Origin: Hamiltosporidium tvaerminnensis
Taxonomy: Eukaryota > Microsporidia > Dubosqiidae
Direction: 5' to 3'
Assembly (NCBI GenBank): GCA_022605425.2
Contig: JAKIMF020000007.1
Span: 186,001 to 250,000 of the forward strand
DNA: 64,000 bases
Below the pieces are notes generated by a model that was not told where the DNA came from, made no database searches, and saw only the letters and a program-made list of their open reading frames with translations. Below, piece by piece: positions 10,645-21,798 of this stretch. Each line of letters begins with the position of its first letter. Position 1 is the stretch's first letter. A program made the position numbers and the translations under genes.

Positions 10645-11540
10645 AAGAATCACTTTTTTTCATATAATCAGTTAATCTAAATAAATTAAAAACAAGTTTG
10701 TTCTTTCAATCTAGAATATATCTGATGATATTATCTGATTGGTTCAAAATATAAAAGTATGGATTATTTTATTATTAAAAATTAAAATATAAAAAAATAT
10801 GAACCAATCAAATACATTTATTTAATATCTTTCAATGTGCTTAAGAGTTAAAATTAATGTAAGATCATGTCATTTTTTATAAATAGAAACTGTCCAATCA
10901 AATATTATTGTTTTTAATATATTGTTTTACGTGTTATAGAAACTTCAAAAAAACTAAAATTCATTAAATCGTTATTTCAGATTAAATTACTTGAACATTT
11001 TAATTTGTGTATAGAAACTATTCGCTATGAATTTAAACGTAAATAAACGTACGAAGACGGTGGTAACATTAAGTAATTAAAAACAAAAGGTCTACAACCC
11101 GCGTTAACTGCAAATCATTTCTATTTTGGTTTCAATACCATCGATTTGTTTATTAATCGTATCCATTAAACATTGCTAATATTTACAAATTTAATCAGTT
11201 CTTTTTTTAAAAAAGACATATATTACTTGTTTTAGCAATTTTTTTAAAGAAGTATAATGAAAGGTGTTTTAAAATTTAAAAAAATGAATGATTTTTGAAT
11301 AATATTGCAATAAATTCAAATAATCTTAGATATTAAGTGTTTTAGCACTATATTTTTTTCGTAAAAAATACATATAATTTTTACTACCAGGATTGAAGTT
11401 TTTAGTAAAATATTTGCATTAATTATCTTTGAATTCGCTAAAAGAAAAAAATTCTAATATAAGAGCGGTACTTCCAACGGAAAGTTCGGAATTTTATATC
11501 CAAAAAGATAATTATTCAATTGAACAATCAGATTTAAATG
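10645..11540. other. gene-free AT-rich sequence
   Basis: No open frame or repeat family recognised. It is the divergent intergenic spacer between the secreted peptide gene (minus strand) and the WD-repeat gene (plus strand). Confidence 0.6.
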
Positions 11541-11542
11541 TT

Positions 11543-11546
11543 CCCC
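11543..11546 (+). promoter_or_regulatory. CCC-type start-site signal
   Basis: A CCCC run ends 16 bases before the ATG of the WD-repeat gene, in sequence otherwise almost free of C runs. CCC-like motifs just upstream of start codons are a described feature of microsporidian genes. Confidence 0.4.
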
Positions 11547-11562
11547 TCTAAAAACAGAAAAC

Positions 11563-12384
11563 ATGTCAAAAATATTTGAAACTAGATATGAACCAGATTG
11601 TGTACTATTTTTAAATGAAGAAGTTATATATGTAGGATGTTACAGTCATTTGGATGGAAAAAGAAATGGTGAAATTATTAGTTACCCAGAAAAGTTATTT
11701 GTTGATACAACTGGAACATTAGATTTAAAATTATCTGATAATAAATTATTTGCAGCGAACGTATCAGACATATCGATATATAATGCAGATTTATCCCTAC
11801 ATCACAGTATAGAAACCACTTCCTTGAATACTTATATTGAACCATATAATAATCTTATTGTATCGTGTGATATTAACGGTTCGCTAAATATATATGATTT
11901 AAGCCATGGAAATAAACAAAGTTATAATCTTTCTGATAATATATTGTGGGTTTGTAGGAAAAATGATAATTATATATATTGTGGCGGTGAAAGCGGTACA
12001 TTATTTATAAAAGATATAAGAACTTCTGAAAATAGAAATATCAATATTGAAAATAATATTACATTTGTAGATATAATAGGAAACCAAATATACGTTTGCT
12101 CATATGGTAATACTTTAAAAATCTACGACCAGCGAAATTATAAATTGATTAAAAATATAGAATTAGATTCTGGTATTTGGAGAATTAAAAGGACCGATAA
12201 TCATTTTTTTGTTTCAAGCATGTATGATGGATTTAAAATATTTGACACAAAATGGAACTTACTTAATTCCTTTAAAACTGATTCTATTTGTTATGGTATT
12301 GAGGTTTACGATAAGAAAGTTGCATTCACATCTTTTTACGACAAAAAGGTTTTTGTTTTGAATTTTAATGAGTTGAATCTGTAA
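11563..12384 (+). CDS. DPH7: WD-repeat protein, probable diphthine methyl ester hydrolase
   Basis: The 273-residue intronless protein is a short beta-propeller built from degenerate WD repeats. Units end in phrases such as ISIYNADLS, LNIYDLS, LFIKDIRTS, LKIYDQRN, FKIFDTKW and VFVLNFNEL. The pattern of the last two blades (GIWRIKR..NHFFVSSMYDG, then YGIEVYDKKVAFTSFYDKKV) fits the DPH7/WDR85/Rrt2 family. Members demethylate methylated diphthine on translation elongation factor 2, in the cytosol, letting DPH6 complete the diphthamide residue. It is shorter than yeast Rrt2, as usual for reduced genomes. A generic WD40 scaffold protein is the alternative. The ATG follows a CCCC signal and there is no signal peptide. 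No neighbour is functionally related. Confidence 0.65.
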   Translation: MSKIFETRYEPDCVLFLNEEVIYVGCYSHLDGKRNGEIISYPEKLFVDTTGTLDLKLSDNKLFAANVSDISIYNADLSLHHSIETTSLNTYIEPYNNLIVSCDINGSLNIYDLSHGNKQSYNLSDNILWVCRKNDNYIYCGGESGTLFIKDIRTSENRNINIENNITFVDIIGNQIYVCSYGNTLKIYDQRNYKLIKNIELDSGIWRIKRTDNHFFVSSMYDGFKIFDTKWNLLNSFKTDSICYGIEVYDKKVAFTSFYDKKVFVLNFNELNL

Positions 12385-14178
12385 AAAAGCAATTTGAATA
12401 AATTTTTCGATCAACTTAAACAATTATTTTTCGAATTTTTGATTAACTAATTCAACTCTAAATATTTATGTTTTGACTGTAAATATGTAGATTTAAAAAA
12501 AAATTATACATGAAAAACTAAAATTTAATATTTTGATTACACAGTTTAAAAAATCTCAACTTAAATTTTAATATTTTTTTTAATTATCTGAAATATTACT
12601 GAATAATATTTCTATCAAAAGACAGACAATCACAGATATTTATAAAGTATTATATTTTTTTATATGGCTTATACCTCTCTTCATTTCCGATTTATTGACA
12701 TACCTTGATTCATTTTCTGTTTTAAATAACAAATATATATTACATGCTTTAAACCACTGATAAACCTCTTGCTCCAAATATTATTGCTTAAAATATTCCA
12801 AAGGTTTGTATTTTTAAAGTATAACTGATAAGAGTAAATAGTGTTTCATTTATATCTTATAATATCTTTTATACTTCATTTAATTTCATTTAAACATCAT
12901 AATAGACAGTTTAAAGTATTTAAACACTTTATTGTCCTTATCATAGATTCTATTTATATCTCAGAGCTGTGTATTTTCAAAAGTACAAAAAAACAATCTC
13001 ATTGTTCATATAATTTAATATTAAATAAAAAGATTTGATTAAAATATCTATACTTACAAGAATTATACAACTTTTTAGTTCCATATTATTCTACAAAATA
13101 TAAAGCTTCTTTGCGAATTTAAACTAATATTAGTATAAAAAATGAATAAAATTATATATAAAATAAATGATTTTAATATCTATAATTGCTTAATTCTATA
13201 TCCGCCGTAGAATTAGTTGGTTTATAATTCTTTATAACTTCATACCGATTTGAAAGTATACAGCCGTAGTGTTTGCTTCTTTTACTCGCAAAACAAACAA
13301 ACTCATGTTTTTTAAAATATAAATGTTATAAGTTGAACCGCTCAAACCTAAAATAGAATTTAAAAAACTAAAAATATAAATTTTGAAATAGTATAAACGT
13401 TTTTATATTTAAAATGCCTTTCTAATACTATTTGTAGTTAACTAGACTTTTAAATAAGAAAAAGCAGTAAAGAATGTAAAAAGTGGTTAATAAAAAACCA
13501 CTGAACGGAAATTTACGGATGTAACTTACAACCACGATTCATATTCTACAAAATAATATTAAACAAAAAGAAAAGCTTTCAAAAAAAGAAAATTATTTGG
13601 AAAGTTGATACATTACAACTTTCTTAAATTTCTCTAAACTATAATTTAAATTCCAGATAAATTTTAAGATTTAAATGAATATAAAATAATATGAATTAAT
13701 ATGAATTAATTCGCACAAAGAAAATAAAAGAATTTTATAAAAAAACATAAAATTACTAATCCAATGTTCTATTGATTAGACAAGTAGATTATATTGGACA
13801 TTTCGATATGATTTTTTTATTTCGAATTGATTTAAAACTTTCAAAATATTACAATATTACAATAATAAATACATTTCCCGTTCTGATTTTCATTACCATA
13901 ATAGAAATGCACTAATATATTTGCCAAAAACTTTAGAATTTATAAAACCTTTCAAAATATTCAATACATTTTGACGTACTCAAAACAACAAAACATTTAA
14001 AACCATAAAAAACTCAAGAAATTAGAAACTGATCAAATCATAAACTGTTAAACCCATAGAACTTGATTTATTTATTAAAATATTGAAGATTAAACTCATA
14101 AATGTATTTCTTAAATCATTATATATTCATCTTTTAAGACATTTTATATTAGTTCGTTATTTTTACCCTCAAATAGTA
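12385..14178. other. gene-free AT-rich sequence
   Basis: Nothing recognisable. The open frame at 12841-13038 begins with GTG rather than ATG and has no motif, so I leave it out. The frame of the next gene is open back to 14083, but its first ATG is at 14179. Confidence 0.6.
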
Positions 14179-14436
14179 ATGAAATTTATTCTCGCAATCA
14201 AATATATTATTTTTACTCAGATTGTTGCATCTACACAGAGATATAATAGTTACAAACAGTCAAGATTAAGAAAAATACTAAAAAATTGTTGTTGCTTATC
14301 TTTTGAAAGCGATGAAAATCAAGGAAATACCAGTAATTACGAAAAAACAGACAGTTTTGAGTTTGTAAATGTAAATGTGAATCCAAAGTATTCTTCAAGC
14401 AAAACGGAGAATGACAAATCTAATCAAAACAATTGA
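14179..14436 (+). CDS. small secreted protein of unknown function
   Basis: From the first ATG the protein has 85 residues. It begins with a signal peptide (MKFILAIKYIIFTQIVAST, residues 1-19). A basic stretch with a CCC cysteine triplet follows (around residues 40-42, KNCCCLSFE), then a hydrophilic, Asn/Ser/Asp-rich tail (residues 46-85) likely to be disordered. I recognise no family. Small secreted proteins with disordered tails are common in microsporidia, and some are delivered to the host cell. That role here is inference. The frame continues upstream of 14179 with a TTG codon but no ATG, so the short start is preferred; it also places the signal peptide at the very N-terminus. Confidence 0.6.
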   Translation: MKFILAIKYIIFTQIVASTQRYNSYKQSRLRKILKNCCCLSFESDENQGNTSNYEKTDSFEFVNVNVNPKYSSSKTENDKSNQNN

Positions 14437-16402
14437 TATAAATAATTCCTTTAAATGTCTTTTTAATTCGAATTTATATATTATTATATTGCCGAATGTT
14501 TACGATTAAAAATGGAATTATTAATTTTTTTAATCTTTCTTTTTAAATTTAATTATATATTAAAATATTAATTTAAGATATTTTTTTATATAGCAGTTCA
14601 ATCTTATAGCGAATTACAGATCAAAGTTTAATCTATTTATGGTACTTTATAATTATAATATGTTTAAATTTATATTGAATAAATTAAAAAAACGTTGAAC
14701 TTTAATTTGTTATTAAGAGAAGGATTGAACTATTCAATGAAATAGAATATTAGATAAATCTTTTTCATTTGCTTTTTTTCACGAATAAAAACCTCTGTTT
14801 CGTTTGTTAAATAGATAATTATACCATTTTATTACTTTTGCACGAATAGTAGTTTTATAATAAACATTTTAAAGATTTAACTCTATATTAAATATTAATA
14901 AAGATATGAGATTTAATTAATTCGATAAATTTATAAATTAAAGTCTATGTTAACTCACAGAGAAAATGTTTGATTTTATTAACCAAATTAAATCTTTTAA
15001 TCTAAAACTCTACAAAGTATCAAATAAAAAAGTCAATCTCATTAGAAATTAGTTTTTTTAATAAAATCTTGAAATACATAAAAATAAAAATACTGTCTAT
15101 TTATGTTGATCGATAAATGAATTACATAAGTAAATTCGAATGATTAATTTTATAATCTTAAAATATATAAATTCACTGGTTTCAATTAAAGTGGTCAAAT
15201 AAATGGAATAAATTAAGAAAAAAAAACCCAGGGTTTGCCTCTTTATTCAAATATATTTTATTATAGTTTATATTTATATTATTTTTATAATGTTTTATGT
15301 CCATCTTTAAATTAATAACTAAAAAAACGACGACCAATTAATTGAATATTTATCTTCGTATTTTATATACTTTTTGTCACCAGATTCTATTTATAAATAG
15401 TATTAAGGTTGTATTTTTACTATTTTAAGTTTAATTTTTAGATTTAGATTTTGAAACTATTCTTTAAGAAATACAGCGCTTTTTTTTAGAGACTAAATAT
15501 GTCAAAAATGTAAATTTAATGTTTCAAAGTACTATAAGAAACCATATCAGTGTAATATTATTTTCTTATTCGAAACAGTAAATTTGTAGTTTCAAATAAA
15601 AAAAATTATAACCATAGTTTTAGAATCTTGTTTTGACGTTTTTATTTGTAAAAATTATAACTGATAACATATTTTTGAAGTTATTTACTATTTTTAAAGT
15701 AAATTTTCGTTATATGACTTGTGATTCGTATTTATTATTTAGAATTGAGTTAAAAAAAATTTGGCTTACAATTTAAGAAATTCAACCTGGGATTGGTTTA
15801 ATTTTGTTTCTAAATGTATCAGAAACAGCCCAGATGAATATTTATCTAAGTAGTTCCATATTCTAAAAAATATATCACAGAGAGGAATAAATCATTACTC
15901 TTCTTTGTTTGCGGATTTTTCAATCCTATTTATTAAAGAATAAATATAAAGATTTATCAGTCTTTAATAGGCAAAAATTCTTAGTTTAATTATATAATTT
16001 TTATTTAAATAAAATGAAAATATCTTTACTTAAATATTGGTCATGTGATTTGCATTTATAATAAATTGCAATCTAAGAAATCAACTCGTTTTAGTTTCTT
16101 ATTATAGTGTAAAATCAAAATTTATTTCGGCTATCTTTTAAATTAACAAATAAAAATGTCTCTAATTAATAATTACTAAAAACCTTTTCTAAAATAGATT
16201 ATTTTACCACCTAGAATACTATGTACCTACTTTTTAGACAAAGCATCATAGTGTTATATTCGTTTATAAATACTACTTTTCTACTGCACTATTAATATTT
16301 TAGTACTGTATTAATATATTTGGAAAGATATTTATTCAATTAATATTTAAAAAATATTAAACCATTAAATCGATAAATTATTTCTTGGATATTCAAAGAT
16401 AA
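14437..16402. other. gene-free AT-rich sequence
   Basis: No open frame, repeat or RNA gene recognised on either strand. Confidence 0.6.
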
Positions 16403-19400
16403 TTTATTTAATAAAATTCTGGGTTAACAAATTTTCTCTCGTTTAACTAATTTCTTCCATCACTTTAACCACTTTATTCTCTTTTTCTACATCCGACTTA
16501 TCATTCATGTCTATCATCGGTTCCTCTGGTCTGGTTACGTCATCTAAAAAAAGGGGTAAAATATTTTTTGAATTTACTTGTTTAACACTATCTTCCTCGT
16601 TCTTCACTTCTTTTAAGGGGGGTGTTGGCTGTTTATGCATCTCAGCTCCTATAATAACACTTAATGACGCTCTCTCCCAGCTCTCTTCGGCACTTGGTCC
16701 TGACTCAATTCCTCTTCGTCGATCGAAGGAAATCATTTCGACTGTTTTCTTAAGTACTATGGACTGAATGTATGCCTCTACATTTATGGGTATTTGTAAT
16801 CTTTTAAGATAAGTCTTATGGTATTTTGTCACAATACCGTCCCATGTTATCACATAAGGAATTATCTCTACACCACATTTGTAAATAAGACCCAAATCTT
16901 TGCTAATAGGTCATACTTCCTAAGTTTCTCTATTTCAACTATTTGAAGTGAGTCTTGGGAGATGATTCCTACTTCAATGAGGGTAATCTTATTTCGTCTC
17001 TTGTCTAAAACGAACATATCTGGCCTATTATTTCGAATTTTGACATCAGTTTTTATTCTGGTGTCTACTCTTATCTCTGCATACTCATTATCAAGAATTT
17101 CTTGAACTGAGTGGCTTCTGATTCGTTTTGAAGACTTGAATTTATATTTATTTAACAAGAGCAAATGTATACATCGTACCACTTCATTGTGTCGTCTAGT
17201 ATAGTCATGACCAAGCATTTTTTCACATCTCGTTGCTAAATGGTCTACTGTTTTTCTAGACGTGTTGCAGTGTTGACACACACCTTCTGCTCCCCAAAAT
17301 ACGTTTCTATCCTGGATATAGCAGAACACTGCTTCATCAGGCGGTCTTACACTTCCTTTCTTTAACCATCTTGAGGAGTCATTAACACTTACTAGCTCGT
17401 TGTTTCTAGCATTATATAACTTTGAATGTATTTTTCGTTTTTCTATTTCGTTATATAAGTTAGCTAGTTGAGCTTCATCTAATTTATTTTTAGTGACCTC
17501 CTCTGCCATCCCGTATTTTACTTGTAAAAAGTCTTTTATAAGTGCAAGATGGGTTTTATTATCATTCTCCACCTTAAGTTTCTTCTCTTCTGGTCGATGT
17601 TTCTTTAGATTTTCCCAGACAATCCAAGAGTTGCAAACGCATATGTTCGCTTTTGAACTCAACACTATGAAGACCTCTCCCAAGTTCTGTTCTGAAAAGG
17701 TACAGACGCTCTTTACATCCTGGGCGAAGATGTATCTTGTTCTTTACTAAAACTGCACGTACTGCGTCATCCAACTTTGAGAAGTCGCCAGGTTCAAGTC
17801 GAAGTACACCTATATGATATTTTATCAGAGATATCGCATGTTGATTGATAGCTTGAAATAAGTTTCTTGCATTCAATCTCGTGCGGCAAAGTCTCTCTAA
17901 CCTCGCTATCAGTTTGGTTTGTACTTCCTCAAACGACTTACGGGTTGGAATTCCTCTGCTATCTTCTATTATTCCGAGGTATTTGTAAACACCTATTCCT
18001 TCAAGAAGTTTAGCAGTATTCTCACAACACGAATCATTTGTGACCTACTTCTCTCTGTTTATTTCTAATCCTATATTTTTCATAAACATTTTTACCTCCT
18101 CCGTCATCTTTTCAAGCGTTGTTCCATCTTTGGCAAGGAGCTTAAGATCATCAATGAACAAGAGATGATTGGTGGAGTGGGATACATCCTCCGTTTGTAT
18201 TGTCACCTTTGTGTATTCTTCATTGAGTTTACGGCTCAATGAATCCATACACAGCACAAACAATAAGGGTGACAAACTATCTCCCTGTAGAATCCCCTTA
18301 TCAATCTTCTTGTTCATAATTTTTTCAGACCCTACCGAAATATCAATTTTCCATTTTGATATTGTTACTTTAATAAATTTCAGGATCCAATCAGGTAAAT
18401 TAAGGTTTTCAATGCATTGAGTTAAATAAGCATGATCTATTGAATCATAAGCTTTTTTAACATCAATCCATGTTGCCTTAAGATTATTTCCATACTCTTT
18501 ATTTAAGGCAATATTCAGTAGAGCCTGCTCTTTCGCTCCCTGCACACCTTTACCGCCCCTAATTGGTTCTCTGCAAGCAACCCTCGCCTTTCCTCTTCAA
18601 TTTGAACTTTGTTACACACTTTGTCGTTAAATTATAGAGGTTGGACATACAAGTGATTTGCCTGTAGTTAGAGCCTCTTCGTGGAATTCCTTTCGGTATA
18701 AAATACGTAAGCCCGCAGTAAAACCAATCAGCTTGAGTTGTTCCTTCTAAACATATAAATTTCACAATATCATAAATATATTTGTGAAGAGTTGTAAGTT
18801 TCTTAATGAAAAAATTGTAAATACCATCAATTCCAGCAGCTTTCCAATCGGGAAGCCAATAAATGATATTTACAAATTCATCAAGTAAAGGAAACGTGGT
18901 CGGATGATTATCTGATACAAATAGAATCAAATAATCATCATACGTGACTGCGTCATCATTTTTGTTCCACATTGTAGACCAAAAACTCACAATTTCATCA
19001 CGACTAACCACATGCTCGGATTCTACACGCTCAGATAACCCACGATAAAATCGACCTCGGAAAAGCTCAAACATACGATTCTCTTTTCGGAATTGCTTCC
19101 TACTTTCATGCATCGTAATTTTTTTCTCGTAAACATTCAAAGACTCATTCTTCTTAACTAAAGCCTCAGAAAGATCAGTTACGCTGCTCAAGTTTAAATT
19201 AAACTCTCGCATAATTTTCTTAAGGCTCTTCGTTTCCGAAGTGGAGAGCTTTTCCTGCTTACGAGCCTTCTCGAGAAGATCTTTAGAAAGTACTAACTTA
19301 GAAATTTTACTTTCTATGTTTTCCTTCCAAGCGGATCTAGGCTTCTCTTTACGTGTTGCCTCGTCATAGCATACCTGCGCAGCTTGCATGATATACGCGG

Positions 19401-20216
19401 CTTCCGTAATTGACTCAGGTACATGAGCTCCTGCATATTCACCGACTACTCGATTAATGAGATCCAGAACTTTACTATCAACCAATTCATTTGGATGTTT
19501 TCTAGTTCGGACCACCACTTTTCCAATTTCGTTTTCCGAGATTTCTTTGATTTTACTCAAGAATTTATCTCTCAGGTTTATGTACTCCGTGGTGTCGGTC
19601 AAGGTGCATGTATCAGCAAGACAAGTGGCGATTCTACGTCGCTCTCCATTCTCTTCTGATTTTACTTCCTTTCCCATCTCACTTTGTGCCAATTTTTTTA
19701 ACACTTCGAGAGTTTCAGTGCAGCCGAATTTCTCATTATAGTACCTGTGAAGCTCTGTCCAGCCATTTCTTGGCATTCTTTCAAACCTTGTCTGTACTGC
19801 AAAAAAAACAATTCGAGGCCATTCCTTCGGGTCGGCTGTTACGGAATCGAATATCGTCCGCAATGCCATTAGCCTGTTACCTTCCGGAATAGCTAGAGTA
19901 CAGGGGCTTGTCATGTCGTACGATGGCTCGCACGCAGAGACTTCAACCAAAGAGGGAACTGGTGCATTAGGCGAAGGTAAGGTGTCAAGCCCACTATTTT
20001 GCATTTTACTGCATGTTTGGCTTGGTGGTGGAGGTGTTATTGTTGTGTAGGAGGAGGAAGGTAGGGAAATCGCCGGTGGGTGTAGCTTACATTTTTGTAC
20101 CTCACTATCACTCTTCTTCACCTCATCAGCGTCGTTTGCAGCCTTTATTTTGGTATTTTTCGATATTTCGCTGCTAACATTGTTCTTTCTACTCATTTAC
20201 TTTATAATCAATATAT
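16403..20216 (-). mobile_element. near-full-length RLE-type non-LTR retrotransposon copy
   Basis: The minus strand holds one long reverse-transcriptase/endonuclease reading frame (16443-20196, described as a pseudogene) and a short 3' tail. The 3' terminus is placed at TTTTATTAAATAAA (16403-16416 on the minus strand), because the second copy (ending 21705) shares this tail. The 59-bp insertion at 48047-48105 ends close to the same point, after AACCCAGAAT. The 5' end is not defined beyond the first ATG at 20196, and I found no convincing target-site duplication. It lies head to head with the truncated copy at 20397-21705. Confidence 0.85.
16443..20196 (-). pseudogene. reverse transcriptase / restriction-like endonuclease, broken
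   Basis: Pieces read in order on the minus strand. 20196-18559 is a 545-residue N-terminal part with a Pro/Ser-rich segment near residues 40-80 and the start of the RT (WKAAGIDGIYNFFIKKL). 18545-18045 is the RT core with motif A WIDVKKAYDSIDH, motif B GILQGDSLSPLLF and motif C FIDDLKLL. 18044-17574 is thumb and connector. 17683-16868 has SSRWLKKG and IQDRNVFWG, a zinc knuckle CQHC-x7-H-x4-C, then NRPDMF and ITLIEVGI of a PD-(D/E)XK-type nuclease. The tail runs 16895-16443. C-terminal restriction-like endonucleases define the R2/R4-type clades. The frame is broken by shifts near 18550, 17650 and 16880 and by one in-frame TAG at 18045-18047, so this copy should be inactive. Confidence 0.85.
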
Positions 20217-20379
20217 CGAATAAGAACAAATTAATTTTTTTCTTTCGAAATATAATTTATATCTGAAATATATTCTTTCATTATTTAGAACAAAAGAGTA
20301 AAAAATGTCCAAAATTATTAAATATATATCGATATTTTAAAAAAATTGTACATTTTTATTCTATTTTATAAGATAATAT

Positions 20380-20396
20380 ATATTTTTATTTTGAAA
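20380..20396 (+). repeat. left target-site duplication of the 20397-21705 insertion
   Basis: ATATTTTTATTTTGAAA here reappears as ATATTTCTATTTTGAAA at 21706-21722 with one mismatch in 17. The pair brackets the retrotransposon copy precisely. Confidence 0.7.
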
Positions 20397-21705
20397 AGCG
20401 TTTGTATCTTCCTAGAACAAAACTTGGAAAAGGCCTACATAGTGTTGAGTTGTGAAGCGAACATATGCTTCTACAACTCTTGGATTGTCTGGAAAAAAGT
20501 AAAGAAATATCAACTAGACGAGCAGTAATCCTCAAAGTGGAGAATAATAATAAAACCCATCTTGCACTAATAAAATGTTTTTAAAAGTAAAGTACAGGTT
20601 GGTAGAAGAAGTCACTAAGAAAAGTTTAGAAGAAGGTCAACTTGCAAAACTATATAACGAAATAGAAAAACGAAAACTCCATTCAAAGTTATATAATGCA
20701 AGGAAAAATGAGCTTGTGAGTGTTAGTGACTCTTCAAGATGGCTAAAGAGAGGAAATATTAGGCCACGAAATGAAGCTGTGTTCTGCTATATCCAGGATA
20801 GAAATGCATTCTGGGGAGCAGATGGTGTGTGTCAACATTGCGGGAAGTCCGGTAAGACTGTAGATCATCTAGCAACTCGATGTGAAAAAATGCTAGGCCA
20901 AGACTACACCAGACGGCATAAGAATGTGGTTAATTGCCTACACTTACTTCTCTTAAATAGATATAAGTTTGAGTCTTCAAAACGAATAAGGAGTCACTCA
21001 GTTCAAGAAATTCTTGATAATGAGTATGCAGAGATAAGAGTGGACACCAGAATTAAAACTGATGTTAAAATTCGGAATAACAGACCGGACATATTTATTT
21101 TAGATAAGAAGAAGAATAAGATAACACTCATTGAAGTAGGAATCACTTCCCAAGATTCACTTCAAATAGTTGAAACTGAAAAACTTAGGAAGTATGACCT
21201 GTTAGCCAATGAGTTGGGCCTTATTTATAAGTGTAGTGTTGAGATAATCCCTTATGTGATGACCTGGGACGGTATTGTGACAAAATACCATAAATCTCAT
21301 CTTAAAAGACTAGAAATACCCATGAATGTAGAAGCATACATTCAGTCTATAGTACTTAAAAAGACAGTCGAAACTATTTCCTTTGATCGACGAAGAGGAC
21401 TTGAGTCAGGACTAAATGCCGAAGAGAGCTGGGAGAGAGCGTCAATGGGTGTTATTATGAGATCAGAGATGCGTGAAGAACCAATACCCCCTTTAAAAGA
21501 AGCGAAAAGAGAGGAAGATGGTGTTAAAATTTTAAAACCAAAAAATAATACACCCCTTATTTCACAAGGAGGAACCACTTTAGAGGAACCGACCAATAAC
21601 ATAAATGAAGAGTCGGATTTGGAAGAAGAGACAATAGTGGTTAAAGAGGTAGAAGAAAACATATAAAAAGAGTAAAAATATTTTTTAATTTTATTAAATA
21701 AAAAA
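20397..21705 (+). mobile_element. 5'-truncated RLE-type retrotransposon copy
   Basis: The sequence begins inside the connector region (homology to the other copy starts about 20404) and runs to the shared 3' tail TTTTATTAAATAAA. A frame at 20575-21666 gives 363 residues: SSRWLKRGNIRP and IQDRNAFWG, a zinc knuckle CQHC-x7-H-x4-C (CQHCGKSGKTVDHLATRC), the DYTRRH segment, and NRPDIF plus ITLIEVGI of the nuclease. A hydrophilic Glu-rich tail ends the protein. A frameshift between 20528 and 20575 separates the preceding piece. Truncation at the 5' end and a 17-bp duplication of target DNA are the marks of target-primed reverse transcription. It is diverged from the 16403-20216 copy, so it is not a recent duplicate of it. 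Confidence 0.85.
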
Positions 21706-21722
21706 ATATTTCTATTTTGAAA
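21706..21722 (+). repeat. right target-site duplication of the 20397-21705 insertion
   Basis: ATATTTCTATTTTGAAA, 16 of 17 bases equal to 20380-20396. Confidence 0.7.
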
Positions 21723-21798
21723 TTTAATTTAAATAAATGATATATTAAGAATATTGAATATTCTATAAATGGATATTTGTGGTTTTATTTTTTTAAAA

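Noticed and set aside
16403-20260. Target-site duplication around the minus-strand retrotransposon
   Set aside because: TTTCTTGGATATTCAAAGAT on the left and TTTCTTTCGAAATATAATTT on the right are only loosely similar.
20397-21705. Twin-primed inversion together with the minus-strand copy
   Set aside because: Both copies contain the same C-terminal region, so they cannot be two halves of one insertion.
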